64,000 bases of DNA from Undaria pinnatifida (taxonomy: Eukaryota; Sar; Phaeophyceae; Laminariales; Alariaceae): positions 3,499,671 through 3,563,670 of the forward strand of contig JABAKD010000003.1 in the NCBI GenBank assembly GCA_012845835.1, read 5' to 3'. Below are positions 41,582 through 51,414 of this stretch, piece by piece. Within the stretch, counting starts at the first letter, position 1; each line of letters begins with the position of its first letter. Under the pieces are notes generated by a model, which was not told the origin of the DNA, searched no databases, and saw nothing but the letters and a program-made list of their open reading frames with translations. The position numbers and the translations under genes were made by a program.

Positions 41582-42602
41582 TGAAAATCTCTACCCCGTG
41601 CTTCCCAATCGCTCGCTCCGACCAATCGTCCGAGTTGGTGAGTTCCTTAACTTTTCTGCCTACCATGTTGCGGGGCCACCGCGATATCGCATCTGCTAGA
41701 GTGTTTTGGACGCCGGGGATATGCCTAGCGAGGTGGCACCACCGCCCCTTGATTTCAAGGCGGCCGAGCATTCGCATGAGTAGGCCCGCGCGCTTTTCCC
41801 TGGCCCCGCCGCACCGAGAGACCCACGACACTGCCGCCGTGTTGTCGCCACGCATCAGAACCGGGTCCCCGTCGCGCTCGGGCGTGTCCCCTACTAATTT
41901 GAGCATCACCCAGGCCGTCACGACCATCCCGAGCAATTCGAGGAGGTTGATCGTGATCGTACAGGTTTCGTTGAGCTCGGCTTTTCGTTTAAGTTCGGCT
42001 GTCAGTTCTGTGGGTAAATCATAACGCCAGTAAACCTTTTTCTCCACGCAGTACTCCCCGACCGCTTCGAAACTGGCGTCTGATAAGTAATGCCTTTTAG
42101 GGGGGCGTTTCGTGGTCGAGTAGCAAGGGGCGCTGAGCGCTTCTCCGACTTGTAGGAGCTCGTGCTCGATGGCCCACCTCCAGAAGTGAAGGTCTGCGTG
42201 AAACTCTCGACCCAGGGTCACAATACCGTTCTGACGCCTTTGGTCCTGCGAGTCATGGAGGCCCGTCAGGCGTAAGAGCCTCCATACGAAATATCTGCCT
42301 GCTCTGACTACGTACGTGAGGTTCCATAACTTTCCCGCGATACTAAGGACTTCTTTAACTGTTGCGCACCTCCTGCTCGAGGGCCACTGGTCGAGCAACA
42401 GTCTCCTAATTGCCTCGGTTTTCTCGCGCGGGTAGGAAATACGTAGGGTATGCGAGTTTACAGTGAAACCTAGCGCGTCTATCTTGGTGTCCCAATCCGT
42501 GCTCTTTTTAGGCGCAAGGATCGGGGTTGCTCCGTCTTCGCCTCGTCCGAACAGGCGCACGTGGTCGGACGCTAATGAGGTGGACGCTGTAAGGGCAGTC
42601 AT
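41481..42602 (-). CDS. RT thumb/connection and RNase H of the YR retrotransposon
   Basis: 373 codons; an ATG at 42602 exists, but the protein is the continuation of the upstream RT in another frame. The first ~100 residues (LFGRGEDGATPILAPKKS, TDWDTKIDALGFTVN) are the part after YVDD in DIRS-type RTs. RNase H follows with Asp175 (LSDASFEAVGEYC), Glu222 (INLLELLGMV), Asp253 (LMRGDNTAAVSWV) and a final Asp in LADAISRW. This is the full acidic set, so the domain itself looks intact. RNase H removes template RNA during cDNA synthesis. A TAG just upstream in this frame rules out simple read-through from farther upstream. Confidence 0.85.
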   Translation of the reverse strand: MTALTASTSLASDHVRLFGRGEDGATPILAPKKSTDWDTKIDALGFTVNSHTLRISYPREKTEAIRRLLLDQWPSSRRCATVKEVLSIAGKLWNLTYVVRAGRYFVWRLLRLTGLHDSQDQRRQNGIVTLGREFHADLHFWRWAIEHELLQVGEALSAPCYSTTKRPPKRHYLSDASFEAVGEYCVEKKVYWRYDLPTELTAELKRKAELNETCTITINLLELLGMVVTAWVMLKLVGDTPERDGDPVLMRGDNTAAVSWVSRCGGAREKRAGLLMRMLGRLEIKGRWCHLARHIPGVQNTLADAISRWPRNMVGRKVKELTNSDDWSERAIGKHGVEIFNVVLGSECVDTSHDELLWNLMQTARTARDPPPR

Positions 42603-44091
42603 GTCGTCGGCTGAATGCTGTAACTAAGAGGTAATCGTCTACGTACACCGTGACGAAAAATGGGTCTAACCTCCCCCCCCCCGGGTGCGCTCTGATTTTG
42701 GCGTCCGTCGGCACCCGGGTTGGCTCTCCTTCTTCCCAACGGTCTACGATCTTGACGTGTGACATCATCTCACGTCCTTCGCTAAGTAGCTGAGCTGACT
42801 GTACCGACGTGTGACAATGCGAGTGCTCGGCTGCCGAGGCCATGACCCCCCAGAAACCCGGGGACCCGGACCAACCGAACGTCAGCCGAAAATCGATCAC
42901 GACCAGGTCCCCGATCGTGTAGCAGAAATTGTGGGCTTGGTCCGGGTCGACTCTAACATTCCGAAAAGCATCTGATACGTCTGCCTTGCTCATCAGTATG
43001 CGCTCTACAGGGTATTTTTGGCGTAGGCTCACGATTTCCGTGAGGAACTTTGGAAGGGCTGTCGCGCACAGACACGGGGGAACGGAGTCTGGATCCGTGT
43101 CTCTGTTCAGGCCCCCCTTTTTGTTCCGGTGCCGCACCTCGAAGGAAAGGTCGTTAATAATCCTGACCTTGTGGGTGACTACAGCCCCGAGGGGCGACAC
43201 CCTCAGGTTAGGGATTTGTCTTGCGAACGACTTACGTATGACCAGGCACTTATCGCGTCGGACATCTTCGCTGAGCTTCTCCCATATGGCCGGGAGATGT
43301 TCGAGGGCACTGCGGTGGTTACCGTATTGCAAGGCGTGGTTTAACTCTGTACTGGTTGCTGCTGCGCACACGGGGACCCCCCCCGTAGCGATCGTAATAA
43401 GTTCGTCAACGTCTTTGAAACCTTTTATGTCTCCGAAATACTTCTGAATCTGGCCTGGGTCTGTCGGGGGGGCGACCAAGCCGCCTCCCACTAAACGGGC
43501 GACTGTCCCTACGATACTCGGGTGTCGCCTTACTGCAGCCTGTCGCATCAGGGCCGTGCAAATGTCGGCTAGGCGGTACAAGATGTCTTCTCTAGTCTGA
43601 ACGTCGAGGTTGTCTTTTCCGAGGTTAGCCTTTTCTGCGTGCCACTGCTGTACTATCTGTGCGTTCGAAGGTCGACCGCGCCACCCTCCATCAGGAAGCC
43701 GCGCGCGCGCTGACCCGCTGCCCCTCCGCGGATCGGCCCGAACGGACGGCTCCGACGGCCCCGATTTCGGTCCTGCGGTACGCGTGTGATCGAACGGGCC
43801 GTGCGTGTAAATCATGCCCCTACCTACCATGAGGGGGAAGACGAACACGGATTGAGCTAAAACGGACGGTGAGTGACTCGATATTGTCTGACTAACTGTG
43901 TGCCCCGGCTGTGCTGTCTGCTGAGTCGGAAAAAACGAAGAAAAACGGGGTTGGACGGCCCCCCCCTGGGACGGGCCTCCGACGCCGTCGCCAGTTGGCG
44001 GCGTACGTGGGAGTGGGGTACCATCTGTGTCTGACCCTCTGCCCCTGCTGCTGTGCGAGCCTTCCACCGGAGTCATTACTTTTTGACTCAC
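42508..44091 (-). CDS. reverse transcriptase of the YR retrotransposon, frame broken after YVDD
   Basis: 527 codons open from a GTG at 44091; the first ATG is at 44076. The N-terminal 120 residues are low-complexity. RT motifs are KVRIINDLSF, LMSKADVSDAFRNVRVDP, LTFGWSGSPGFWGVM and the catalytic FFVTVYVDDYLLV (Tyr483-Asp486, 42634-42645). Within four or five codons after that motif the protein sequence stops being RT-like, and the thumb region continues in the frame of the next CDS. A +1 shift near 42618-42625 would connect them. Either it is a one-base lesion or sequencing error, or a programmed shift. The frame runs on for about 37 codons of overlap without RT similarity. Confidence 0.88.
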   Translation of the reverse strand: MSQKVMTPVEGSHSSRGRGSDTDGTPLPRTPPTGDGVGGPSQGGAVQPRFSSFFPTQQTAQPGHTVSQTISSHSPSVLAQSVFVFPLMVGRGMIYTHGPFDHTRTAGPKSGPSEPSVRADPRRGSGSARARLPDGGWRGRPSNAQIVQQWHAEKANLGKDNLDVQTREDILYRLADICTALMRQAAVRRHPSIVGTVARLVGGGLVAPPTDPGQIQKYFGDIKGFKDVDELITIATGGVPVCAAATSTELNHALQYGNHRSALEHLPAIWEKLSEDVRRDKCLVIRKSFARQIPNLRVSPLGAVVTHKVRIINDLSFEVRHRNKKGGLNRDTDPDSVPPCLCATALPKFLTEIVSLRQKYPVERILMSKADVSDAFRNVRVDPDQAHNFCYTIGDLVVIDFRLTFGWSGSPGFWGVMASAAEHSHCHTSVQSAQLLSEGREMMSHVKIVDRWEEGEPTRVPTDAKIRAHPGGGRLDPFFVTVYVDDYLLVTAFSRRHDCPYSVHLISVRPRAPVRTRRRRSNPDPCA

Positions 44092-44790
44092 GACGGAAAA
44101 ACGGGTATCTGGCCCCCGGCTCCTGCTGGTGCGAAATATTGTGTGCGTGTCCGGAGTACGGGGGACTGCCCCGACGTACGACTCCGAACGGGGTACGCTG
44201 GCCCGCTACGCACACTCGCCTGCTGTCCTGAACCTTCGGCACCTCGGCGCTGTACCGAAAGGCCCGAAGTGGGGTGTCTGGCCCTCTGTTCAGCTGGACG
44301 GTCGAGCTGTCACTTAACTGATGAGATCGAGCTCTACCGTTGGTCCATTTCGTTTCGTTTCGTTTCTGTCTGTCTTCCTGTGTGTCTGTCGACCTGTCTT
44401 GCGTCTGTCTGTAATTTTCGTCGGACGAGGGGTCCCTCTGTCTGTAAGTATGTCTGTCTGGATGTCTATCCATGTAGCTGCATGTTTGTCTGTGCTGCTG
44501 TCTGGTATATGAGGGCTGCCTACTGTCTACCCATCTATCTGTGCCTATGTGTGTCGGCGCGTTATTCTGCGTCGACCGCCCTCTCTGCTGCTCGGTGCCT
44601 GCGACCGACTGTGACTGCTGCGGATCCTGCGGGGAACTGACTCACCGTGAAACAGGTCCGGCGAAACCGATCCCGGAGTAGGAGCCCTGTGAAGTCCAAC
44701 GGACCTCGTGAGGTCGGCGAAGCCCTGGTCGGCCGCGCCTGCTCCCTCCCTCCCCGTGGTCGGCCCTGCCTGGCGGCAGAGCCCGTATTG
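44092..44790 (-). other. spacer between gag and RT, with (TCTG)n-like tract
   Basis: About 700 bp without a clear domain. A tract rich in 'tgtctgtctg' lies at 44360-44470. A 193-codon minus frame (44473-43892) is Arg/Asp/Gln-rich because of this tract and overlaps the RT start in another register. I do not call it a gene. Confidence 0.5.
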
Positions 44791-46338
44791 TCAGGTTCTG
44801 GTGCCGCCGCTGCCCCGACCTGCCCCAGCGCCGGCAGGACCCCCGCCCCGGCCGGCGGCCGCGTGGCTCCGGCTGAAACGGACGAGGGACGTAGACGGCG
44901 TGCTCCCGCCCGTGGCTGCCGCGCCGCCCCCGGCGGTGGGCGCCTGCTGCTGGCGCTGGGGCAGCGACAGGGGCGGTGAGGGCGTGGCCGGCGGGGGAGC
45001 CTGGGCAGCCTGGCCGACCGCAGGAGCCACCTGGTCGTGGGCGTACCTGCAGGCGGACCGGGGACAGGTGTCGCCGCGCCAGGCGTACTCGCACACGCCC
45101 GCCGGTGTCTCCCATTCCACCAAGCGAGCTTTGAAGGCGCGGTTGCCCTCCGTGGGTATCGTCCGCCCTTGTCCGGGGTTTGCCTTGGACCCCCCTGGCT
45201 TCTCTGCGGCCTTGCGTTTTCCGGCCCCTGCGCCGGCCGTCTTCGCCGCTGTGGATTTCCAGTTCTGGGCGCGCTCCGCGAGGCTGTCCGCGGAGCCCTC
45301 CACCAGCAAGGCTTTGAGCCCCGTGAAACTTGGGTGGGCCGCGGGGGGCCCGGAGCCGGCGGGTGGGGGCATGTGGGGGTGTTCGTTCCACAGGGCGCCG
45401 GCTTGCTTGGCGAGCTCGTGCATGTAAACGTCGATGCCCGCATTGATGGCTGGCAGGAGGGCCGCGCGAACCTGGGCAGGGTACGGATGTATAGCCACGT
45501 AGTGGTACTGCAAGTAGGCCTGTAGCTGCGTCAGTACCGCGTCCAGCTCCTGCTTGCGCAAGGTAAAGCGGGTCTTGCATATAGCCGGTGCGCTCCCCAT
45601 GCCGTACTCCAGGACGGCCCCGAAGGCGGCGAGGAAAGTGCGGAAATGCATGTCAGCCGGCATGGCGACGGGAGTTTCCCCCACTGGGGCCGGAGGGAAG
45701 AAATCTTGTACAGCGAGTTCCGCCAAGTGCTGAAGCTGTTTTGTAGAAGCTGGGCTGACGCTCGCTACCTCCTTTAGGATAAAACCCAAGATGTCTGGGG
45801 TGAGCGGTTCGGCGACGCTGAAACTTCCGCGGGCTATAAAATATTTCGTACCCGCCATCGAGCGCCACACCTCGGCCGCGAGCCGAGCGTTGGCTTTGAT
45901 CGCGGCCGTGGCCGCTGCCAGCTGGGTTTGCTCGGGCAACCCCTGGAGTGGCTGGGCACCCAGAACCCCCGGGGGCCAAGAGAGGGGCTGGGCCGCCGCC
46001 AGGGGGGAGGGGCCGGGGAAGGGCCCTATCGAGGGCTGTGGCTGGCATGCCTGCTGCTGCTGGCCCTGGCCTTGCTGGGCTTGCTCGAGCGCGGCCACCC
46101 GAGCAACGATGTTCGCTGTGCTGGCCGCGATCGCCTGTGTAGCCTCTGCCATTTGCCGGAGCAGGGCGGTGGACATAGCGCACGGCGCTGCTGCAGGGGC
46201 TGCCGGGGCCGAGTACGTAGCCCCGTGAGGGGCAGATATCCCGCCGTCGCTGGGGCTGCCCGCCTGTGTGTCTGCGGTGACGCTCGGGTCCGCCGAGCCC
46301 CCCCCGGAAGCCCCTTCCGTCTGGTTGGGGTCAGCCAT
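44791..46338 (-). CDS. Gag-like protein with CCCH zinc finger (YR retrotransposon)
   Basis: 515 codons from ATG 46338, about 100 bp inside repeat A1. The N-terminal 170 residues are Ala/Gln/Pro-rich. Residues about 170-330 have ordinary composition, with segments such as YFIARGSFSVAEPLTPDILG and LQAYLQYHYVAIHPYPAQVR, and are probably the capsid-like core. A CCCH zinc finger follows: Cys416, Cys425, Cys430, His434 in CEYAWRGDTCPRSACRYAH (C-X8-C-X4-C-X3-H). The tail is Ala/Pro/Gly-rich. It takes the place of the CCHC knuckles of LTR-element Gag and probably binds element RNA. Two long minus-strand frames in other registers (45580-44642, 45443-44562) are by-products of high GC. Confidence 0.82.
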   Translation of the reverse strand: MADPNQTEGASGGGSADPSVTADTQAGSPSDGGISAPHGATYSAPAAPAAAPCAMSTALLRQMAEATQAIAASTANIVARVAALEQAQQGQGQQQQACQPQPSIGPFPGPSPLAAAQPLSWPPGVLGAQPLQGLPEQTQLAAATAAIKANARLAAEVWRSMAGTKYFIARGSFSVAEPLTPDILGFILKEVASVSPASTKQLQHLAELAVQDFFPPAPVGETPVAMPADMHFRTFLAAFGAVLEYGMGSAPAICKTRFTLRKQELDAVLTQLQAYLQYHYVAIHPYPAQVRAALLPAINAGIDVYMHELAKQAGALWNEHPHMPPPAGSGPPAAHPSFTGLKALLVEGSADSLAERAQNWKSTAAKTAGAGAGKRKAAEKPGGSKANPGQGRTIPTEGNRAFKARLVEWETPAGVCEYAWRGDTCPRSACRYAHDQVAPAVGQAAQAPPPATPSPPLSLPQRQQQAPTAGGGAAATGGSTPSTSLVRFSRSHAAAGRGGGPAGAGAGRGSGGTRT

Positions 46339-46435
46339 CGTAAGCGAGGGGTTGTGTGGATAGCTCCCGACCGAAGGCTCCCGAACGAAGGCTCAGACGA
46401 GGGAGGGACCAACGAGGGTGAAGTTGACGAAGTCG

Positions 46436-46729
46436 AAGTCGATCAAATCAAGTTGACGCGCTGTCCTGATCTGCTGCGCTGCTGTAACCAATATACTCCG
46501 TCCCCAGCCTCGCAGCCACTGGAGGGTCAACTCTCCCTCTCTCTCCGTGTTCCAGCTCCGCCGCTCGTGTGGGAGCCCTGATCTCGTCTGCCCCTTGGGC
46601 GAGTCTGGGGCAGACACAACGACGTCGGCCTAATTCAAATTTGTATTCTAGTTTGGCCGTTACCCTACTACCGTTATTCGAATCCTAACCACGCCTCCAC
46701 AAACTCCGCATTCCTGCGTAAAGCTACAT
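46436..46729 (-). repeat. split direct repeat A1 (5' terminus of YR element)
   Basis: 294 bp, a copy of 39771-40064. Its outer end (GTAAAGCTACAT on the plus strand) abuts the resumed satellite unit at 46730. A promoter for the element RNA would be expected within or near it; none is recognisable. Confidence 0.92.
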
Positions 46730-47480
46730 ACTTCGTTGTGCCCTGGGCTGCGGAAAAAACGTCCCTTCCCAAAAAACCCTCCTCGTCCTTACAAAACCAT
46801 GAAATTCAAACGGCTGCGATTTCAATCAAATGGCGCGACGAACTACACCCTGGCACGCAAACAGCTCGTGGGTGCATTTTGGGACACACACCAACACCAA
46901 CACACACTACACTGCTAGTAGTAGCATCCAAGCACCGTTCGGCTGCCCTGCCAACCCAGCGCTGGTGGTGCATGCGCTGGAACGTTTGCGCCTCTGCTGT
47001 TCGATCCTGCTTGTGCGGGACAACCAACACAACATACAGCAAAAACATTTCACTTCGTTGTGCCCTGGGCTGCGGACAAAAACAACTCTTCCCAAAAAAC
47101 CCTCCTCGTCCTTACAAACCCTTAAAATCCAAACGGCTGCGCTTCAAATCAAACGGCGCTACGAACTACACCCTGGCACGCAAACAACGAGCAGCGCACA
47201 CCGCACACCCTCTTATTCTATCCCTTCTCGGGTACACCGCGCTCTTCGGCGTTACGCTGGAACGTTTGCGCCTCTGCTGTTCGATCCTGCCCTTGCGGTC
47301 TGCCGTGTCTGCGTGCAATCAAACGGCCGCGCTTAAAATCAAACGGCGCTACGAACTACACCCTGGCACAAACACCCTCGTAGCGCACACCGCACACCCT
47401 GTATTTATATCCCTCGTCGGATACACTGCGCTCCTCGGCGTTGCGCTGGAACTTGCGCCTCTGCTGTTCGATCCTGCCCT
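46730..47480 (+). repeat. satellite of ~343 bp units, right block, diverging
   Basis: The unit interrupted at 39438 resumes at 46730 ('acttcgttgtgccctgggct'). Further units begin near 46918 and become shorter and more diverged towards 47480. A plus-strand frame of 349 codons (46738-47787) crosses this block, but its content changes with each unit and it has no domain. Confidence 0.85.
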
Positions 47481-47812
47481 GTGTGGTCTGCCGTGTCTGC
47501 GTACGGCGGCGACTGCGTCCTTCAGTTCGGCTGCTGCATACTTTCTCTCGCTGGTTCCTGTCGCAACTCATCTCCGCCGCGTGCTGTGGGTGTCTGCTAT
47601 GAGCCTCTTCCCTCGTTCTAGGCTCCTCCTTCCCTGCGGCTGCGTGTTCTTCGCCCTCTCCGAACCTTACGGCGTACCACCTCCTCGTGCTGCGGCAGAA
47701 TCTTTGCACACACCGTGCAGCGGAACGTCCCTACAGCAGAGCGGTATCTTGACGACTGGGGACACCAACTCTTCCGATACACATTAACAGGGCTCTCTCT
47801 GTGTGGTACATA
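47481..47812. other. unassigned sequence at satellite edge
   Basis: I see no gene. The composition is C/T-rich on the plus strand. Confidence 0.35.
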
Positions 47813-48456
47813 CATGGGTAGCGCAGCAGTACTCCTGTGTGTTTGCGTGTGTAGGATACCCGTACGTGTTTGAACCTGCCATACTACCTCACCTTCCTCC
47901 AGCGCTCCTGCGATACAAATCCCTTCCATCACATGTGAATGCGTGCGTCTTCGAACCTGCCATACTACCTCACCTTCCTCCAGCGCTCCTGCGGTACAAA
48001 TCCCTTCCATCGCATGTGAATGCAGGTGTGTACACGGCACTGCTTATACGCTGCGCACTCAGCATGGTCACAGCAGTGTGTGTATGTACAGCGGTGTGCA
48101 CACAGCTCTCGCTGTGTGTAGCACATACTCTACAGGTGTAGCGCAGCAGTACTCCTGTGTGTTCGCGCATGTAGGATGCGCGTACGTGTTCGAACCTGCC
48201 ATACTACCTCACCTTCCTCCAGCGTTCCTGCGGTGGTACTAATCCCTTCCATCACCCGTGTATGCGGGTGTGTACAGCGGTGTGCACACAGCTATCGCTG
48301 TCTGTGTGTAGCACATACATGACATGTGTAGCGCAGCAGTACTCCAGTGTGTTTGCGTGTGTAGGATACGCGTACGTGTTCGAACCTGCCATACTACCTC
48401 ACCCTCCTCCAGCGTTCCTGCGGTACAAATCCCTTCCATCACCTGTGTATGCATGA
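47813..48456 (+). repeat. tandem repeat, long units of ~75-190 bp
   Basis: The block 'gaacctgccatactacctca', 'ccttcctccagcg.tcctgcg' and 'tacaaatcccttccatcac' occurs at about 47872, 47953, 48190 and 48380. 'gtagcgcagcagtactcc' precedes three of them. Unit length varies because a segment is missing between the first two. Confidence 0.85.
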
Positions 48457-48694
48457 TCTCCCACGTATGTAGTCTAGACTATGCGTCTCCAGCTACGGCT
48501 GTGCGTCCTGTAACAAGTGTTCGTGTCTTTCAGCACGTTACATCCTACACCTGCGTACAACGTAACCCATGCGCACATTGTCATCACACCATGCGGCCTT
48601 CCTCGCCAAATTCTGCTGTTCCCTTTACAGGGGACTAAGTACGAGCATCCTATCGGTGACATTCTCCGCCTCAAAGCGAAAGTCGCCGGCTAAA
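48457..48694. other. unassigned sequence
   Basis: No gene is seen. It includes a palindromic 'tagtctagacta' at about 48471-48482. Confidence 0.4.
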
Positions 48695-49005
48695 CATTCC
48701 GCCACTCCCGACGATCGCCAAGTGCCTTCTCGCGCAGTCAAGTGTGACAAAACATTCAGCCACTCCCGACGATCGCCAAGTGCCTTCTCGCGCAATCCAG
48801 TGTGAAAAATCATTCAGCCACTCCCGACGATCGCCAAGTGCCTTCTCGCGCAGTCCAGTGTGACAAAACATTCCGCCACTCCAGACGATCGCCAAGTGAC
48901 TTCTCGCGCAGTCAATTGTGATAAAACATTCCGCCACTCCCGACGATCGTCAAGTGCCTTCTCGCGCAGCGAGCCACCAGTCAAGTATGACAAAACACTT
49001 CTCCA
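48695..49005 (-). repeat. 58 bp tandem repeat, 5 copies plus a partial
   Basis: Copies start at 48695, 48753, 48811, 48869 and 48927, at exact 58 bp steps. The unit contains 'cattccgccactcccgacga', 'tcgccaagtgccttctcgcg' and 'cagtcaagtgtgacaaaa'. A sixth, disrupted copy ends near 49005. Short minus-strand frames rotate register with each unit. Confidence 0.95.
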
Positions 49006-51414
49006 CTTAACACCAAAAAGCACTTGACTAAACAGGTATTCTTTAGAATCGCCTAAAATATAAACATCGTCACGTCTTTAAATGTGGGCAGGGTTTCTCG
49101 GAAAGAGAAAATTTGTTGCGTTGAAAACGAACCAACAAAGAAACGCCGTCTTCTTTCGACGTAGACGTACTGCGCAACGTATTCGCCGCCCGCCTTGCGG
49201 TTTGCATGCTGACGGTGTTCGCACGTACAGGCTCGCGTGTCCCGGTTGTGGTCGCCCACACGACCCAACGGCGGGATTTCCTTCTTGGAATCTGTTGTTT
49301 GTGTTCGAGATTGGTTTGGAACGTTCTTTTTACTTTGGCTCGAAAAACGCTGAAAAAAGTAGAAGTTGTGGTCTTCCTGGCTCTCAATCTACATAGCGCC
49401 AGCCCAGAAAAAACACATCATCGGCCCGCCCCAGGCGTGTTTATTCCTATTGTCTTGCCCTGTCGTCGCGATCCATACTTACCACGCGGCACGGGGTTTC
49501 GTGCGATGGCCCCGCCGACTCCGCGCATTTACTTACTACCTGGATAGACTCAACTCGCACGAAGATAAATGACATACGCTGTAGTCCTATGCCAGTTGCA
49601 GCTGGAATGGGTAGAGGGAAGCTATGTACATATGATACATGCGCAGCAGAATGAAGCATCATGTAGGAGCGGCAGTAGGGATGAAGCGTCACTGAGACCC
49701 GCGTGCAGAGCAACCCCTCTGCACGCTTTTATGAAGTACAGGCTTTTATTAAATACAGTGCAATTGATCTTTGCGCCCCCAGTCCTCAACAGAAGAATGC
49801 CAAATAGAAACGTCGAAACCCCGAATTTGTGTTGCTTTTACTGCGGCTGCGGCGATGTCGATCGAGCTCTTTGCACGCTTTGGTTTGATGCTCACGAACC
49901 ACGTATCTGGTACAGAACGGGCTTGAGACACTAGCAGCCATGATTTCGGTGATGGCCGCGGTGAGGACGTCGTCGAGCTGGCGATGTGTCGGATTGCGGC
50001 TGTCGATGATGTCCTATCTCCACGTGCTAAAAAATGAGCTTGGAACGGACCACTAAACATTTTCCGAGATTTGCCCTGGTAAGATGCTGCAGGTACTCGT
50101 ACCAACGTTCCATTTTCACCTCGCGTTCTTGACACAGCAGTTACGTAAGCTCCTGTGTTGTTTGACGATGGAGATGACGTGGTTGTGATCGATGGAGTGG
50201 TGGCCTCTATTCCAGATTGCGATACTCCTTGTAGTGGCAGATACTGCCGTTGTACGCGCAGCAAACTGTATGAAGCAGTTGGCGACGAGTCGTCGATGGT
50301 GGTAGTACTGACGGTAGCCCTAGAATTTTCATGTAGAATTGGCCATGTAGTAGGCTTAAACGAGGGTAACGGCAATGGCCGAGTTTTGACCCCCTCGTAA
50401 AACCGTTAACGGGCTGTTGCCGTGTTGGTTTGGCGCATGCATGGTGAGCACTGCTGTAGACTGTTTGAGCGCATCAAAACTGCTGTAATGCTGTGTAGTT
50501 ACATCTATGTCTGCCGGCGGTGTTTCTTGCCTGCCGAACTCCGTGCCTACTTCGCCAACGTCCTGGCTGTATGCTACTGCTAGTGTAGATCATTTCGCCA
50601 AAAATGTTCGAGGACGAATATGTTCGGGTTCGGTACATTGTCGCCCTTCGGGAATATCAGAGATCGCAGAATGACGCACGATTGAGTTTGAAGTAGTTTC
50701 TCCGTGATATTGGCCGCTGATGTTGCTACTTGCGTAGTAGCTTGATAGTAGTCTAGACCCTGCTGAACGCGTAGTAGCGTGATAGCAGTTGATCATACCT
50801 CGGCGTGTGGAAACTTGGAATCAGTTTTGTAGAGATGCAGCGCTCTATTTCTTTGGGTCTGATAAAAACTTGTAGCTTGGAAGCGTCGGGCAGACGCTGA
50901 AGAACTCTCACCGTGTCTGACACATGATTTGGCTCGAACGCGTCAAAGCAGCCGGAGATGGTATATGCCTCGTTTAGGCTGATATGTCCACGACCGTGCC
51001 GCACGTTCACAGCTGTTGGTCTTCTCGTACAAAGTGTTTACGAGGACAAATTATTTTACGTACTTCGTACTACGGGGTAGCTTGAGGAAACGGTTTCACT
51101 AACGACTTCGCGCGTCCAATAGCGGTCGCGAATCCGGACTCCCTACTTTCTTCACGCGGGATATAACTCTAGCAGCCTTCTTACCTGCTTCTCGCATAAA
51201 TCGTGAAAGCAGTTTCATCTCTCGAAATATACCTGATGTACTTGATGTACTCGTAGATGCGATGCCTCAGCTGCGTCGAGGCTGATCTTGCTCCTTTTCC
51301 TCCGCACTTGGCGAGATTCAGGTCCTTTCTCGAAGTTCTCGGAAACGCTTGGCGAACTCAGCGGGACGCCGTTGCGTGGTGCCAGTAGATACATAAATCA
51401 ATGTTCGAGGCTCA
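49006..51414. other. unassigned 2.4 kb
   Basis: Open frames include a 208-codon minus frame (50375-49749, start TTG, Ser/Thr-rich, no domain) and an 85-codon minus frame (51010-50753) with ordinary composition ending FSRV. I recognise none. Exons of a host gene could be here, but I cannot support one. Confidence 0.35.

Larger units (their letters stand above)
39439..46729 (-). mobile_element. tyrosine-recombinase retrotransposon with split direct repeats
   Basis: The element is 7,291 bp and is read on the minus strand. In coding order: A1 (46729-46436), gag, RT, RNase H, YR, B1 (40323-40065), A2 (40064-39771), a 72 bp spacer, B2 (39698-39439). A1/A2 are both 294 bp with about two differences; B1/B2 are 259 and 260 bp with a few differences. 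The B1/A2 junction at 40064/40065 equals the two outer ends joined, as expected for a circular intermediate. This is the layout known for PAT, Kangaroo and Ngaro-like elements of the DIRS order. Its insertion site is an intact satellite unit, and no target duplication is present. No methyltransferase domain is seen. Confidence 0.92.

Noticed and set aside
44562..45580. Two further long minus-strand frames (312 and 293 codons) in the gag region
   Set aside because: They overlap the Gag frame in other registers, are Arg/Pro/Gly-rich, and lack the zinc finger and capsid-like sequence. High GC makes stops rare there.
46738..47787. 349-codon plus-strand open frame next to the YR element
   Set aside because: It crosses satellite units whose length is not a multiple of three, so its sequence is not a repeated protein. 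It begins at the insertion junction and has no domain. I keep it only as a note in the satellite entry.
49749..50375. 208-codon minus-strand open frame
   Set aside because: It starts at TTG, its only early methionine is far inside, the composition is Ser/Thr-rich, and no domain is visible.
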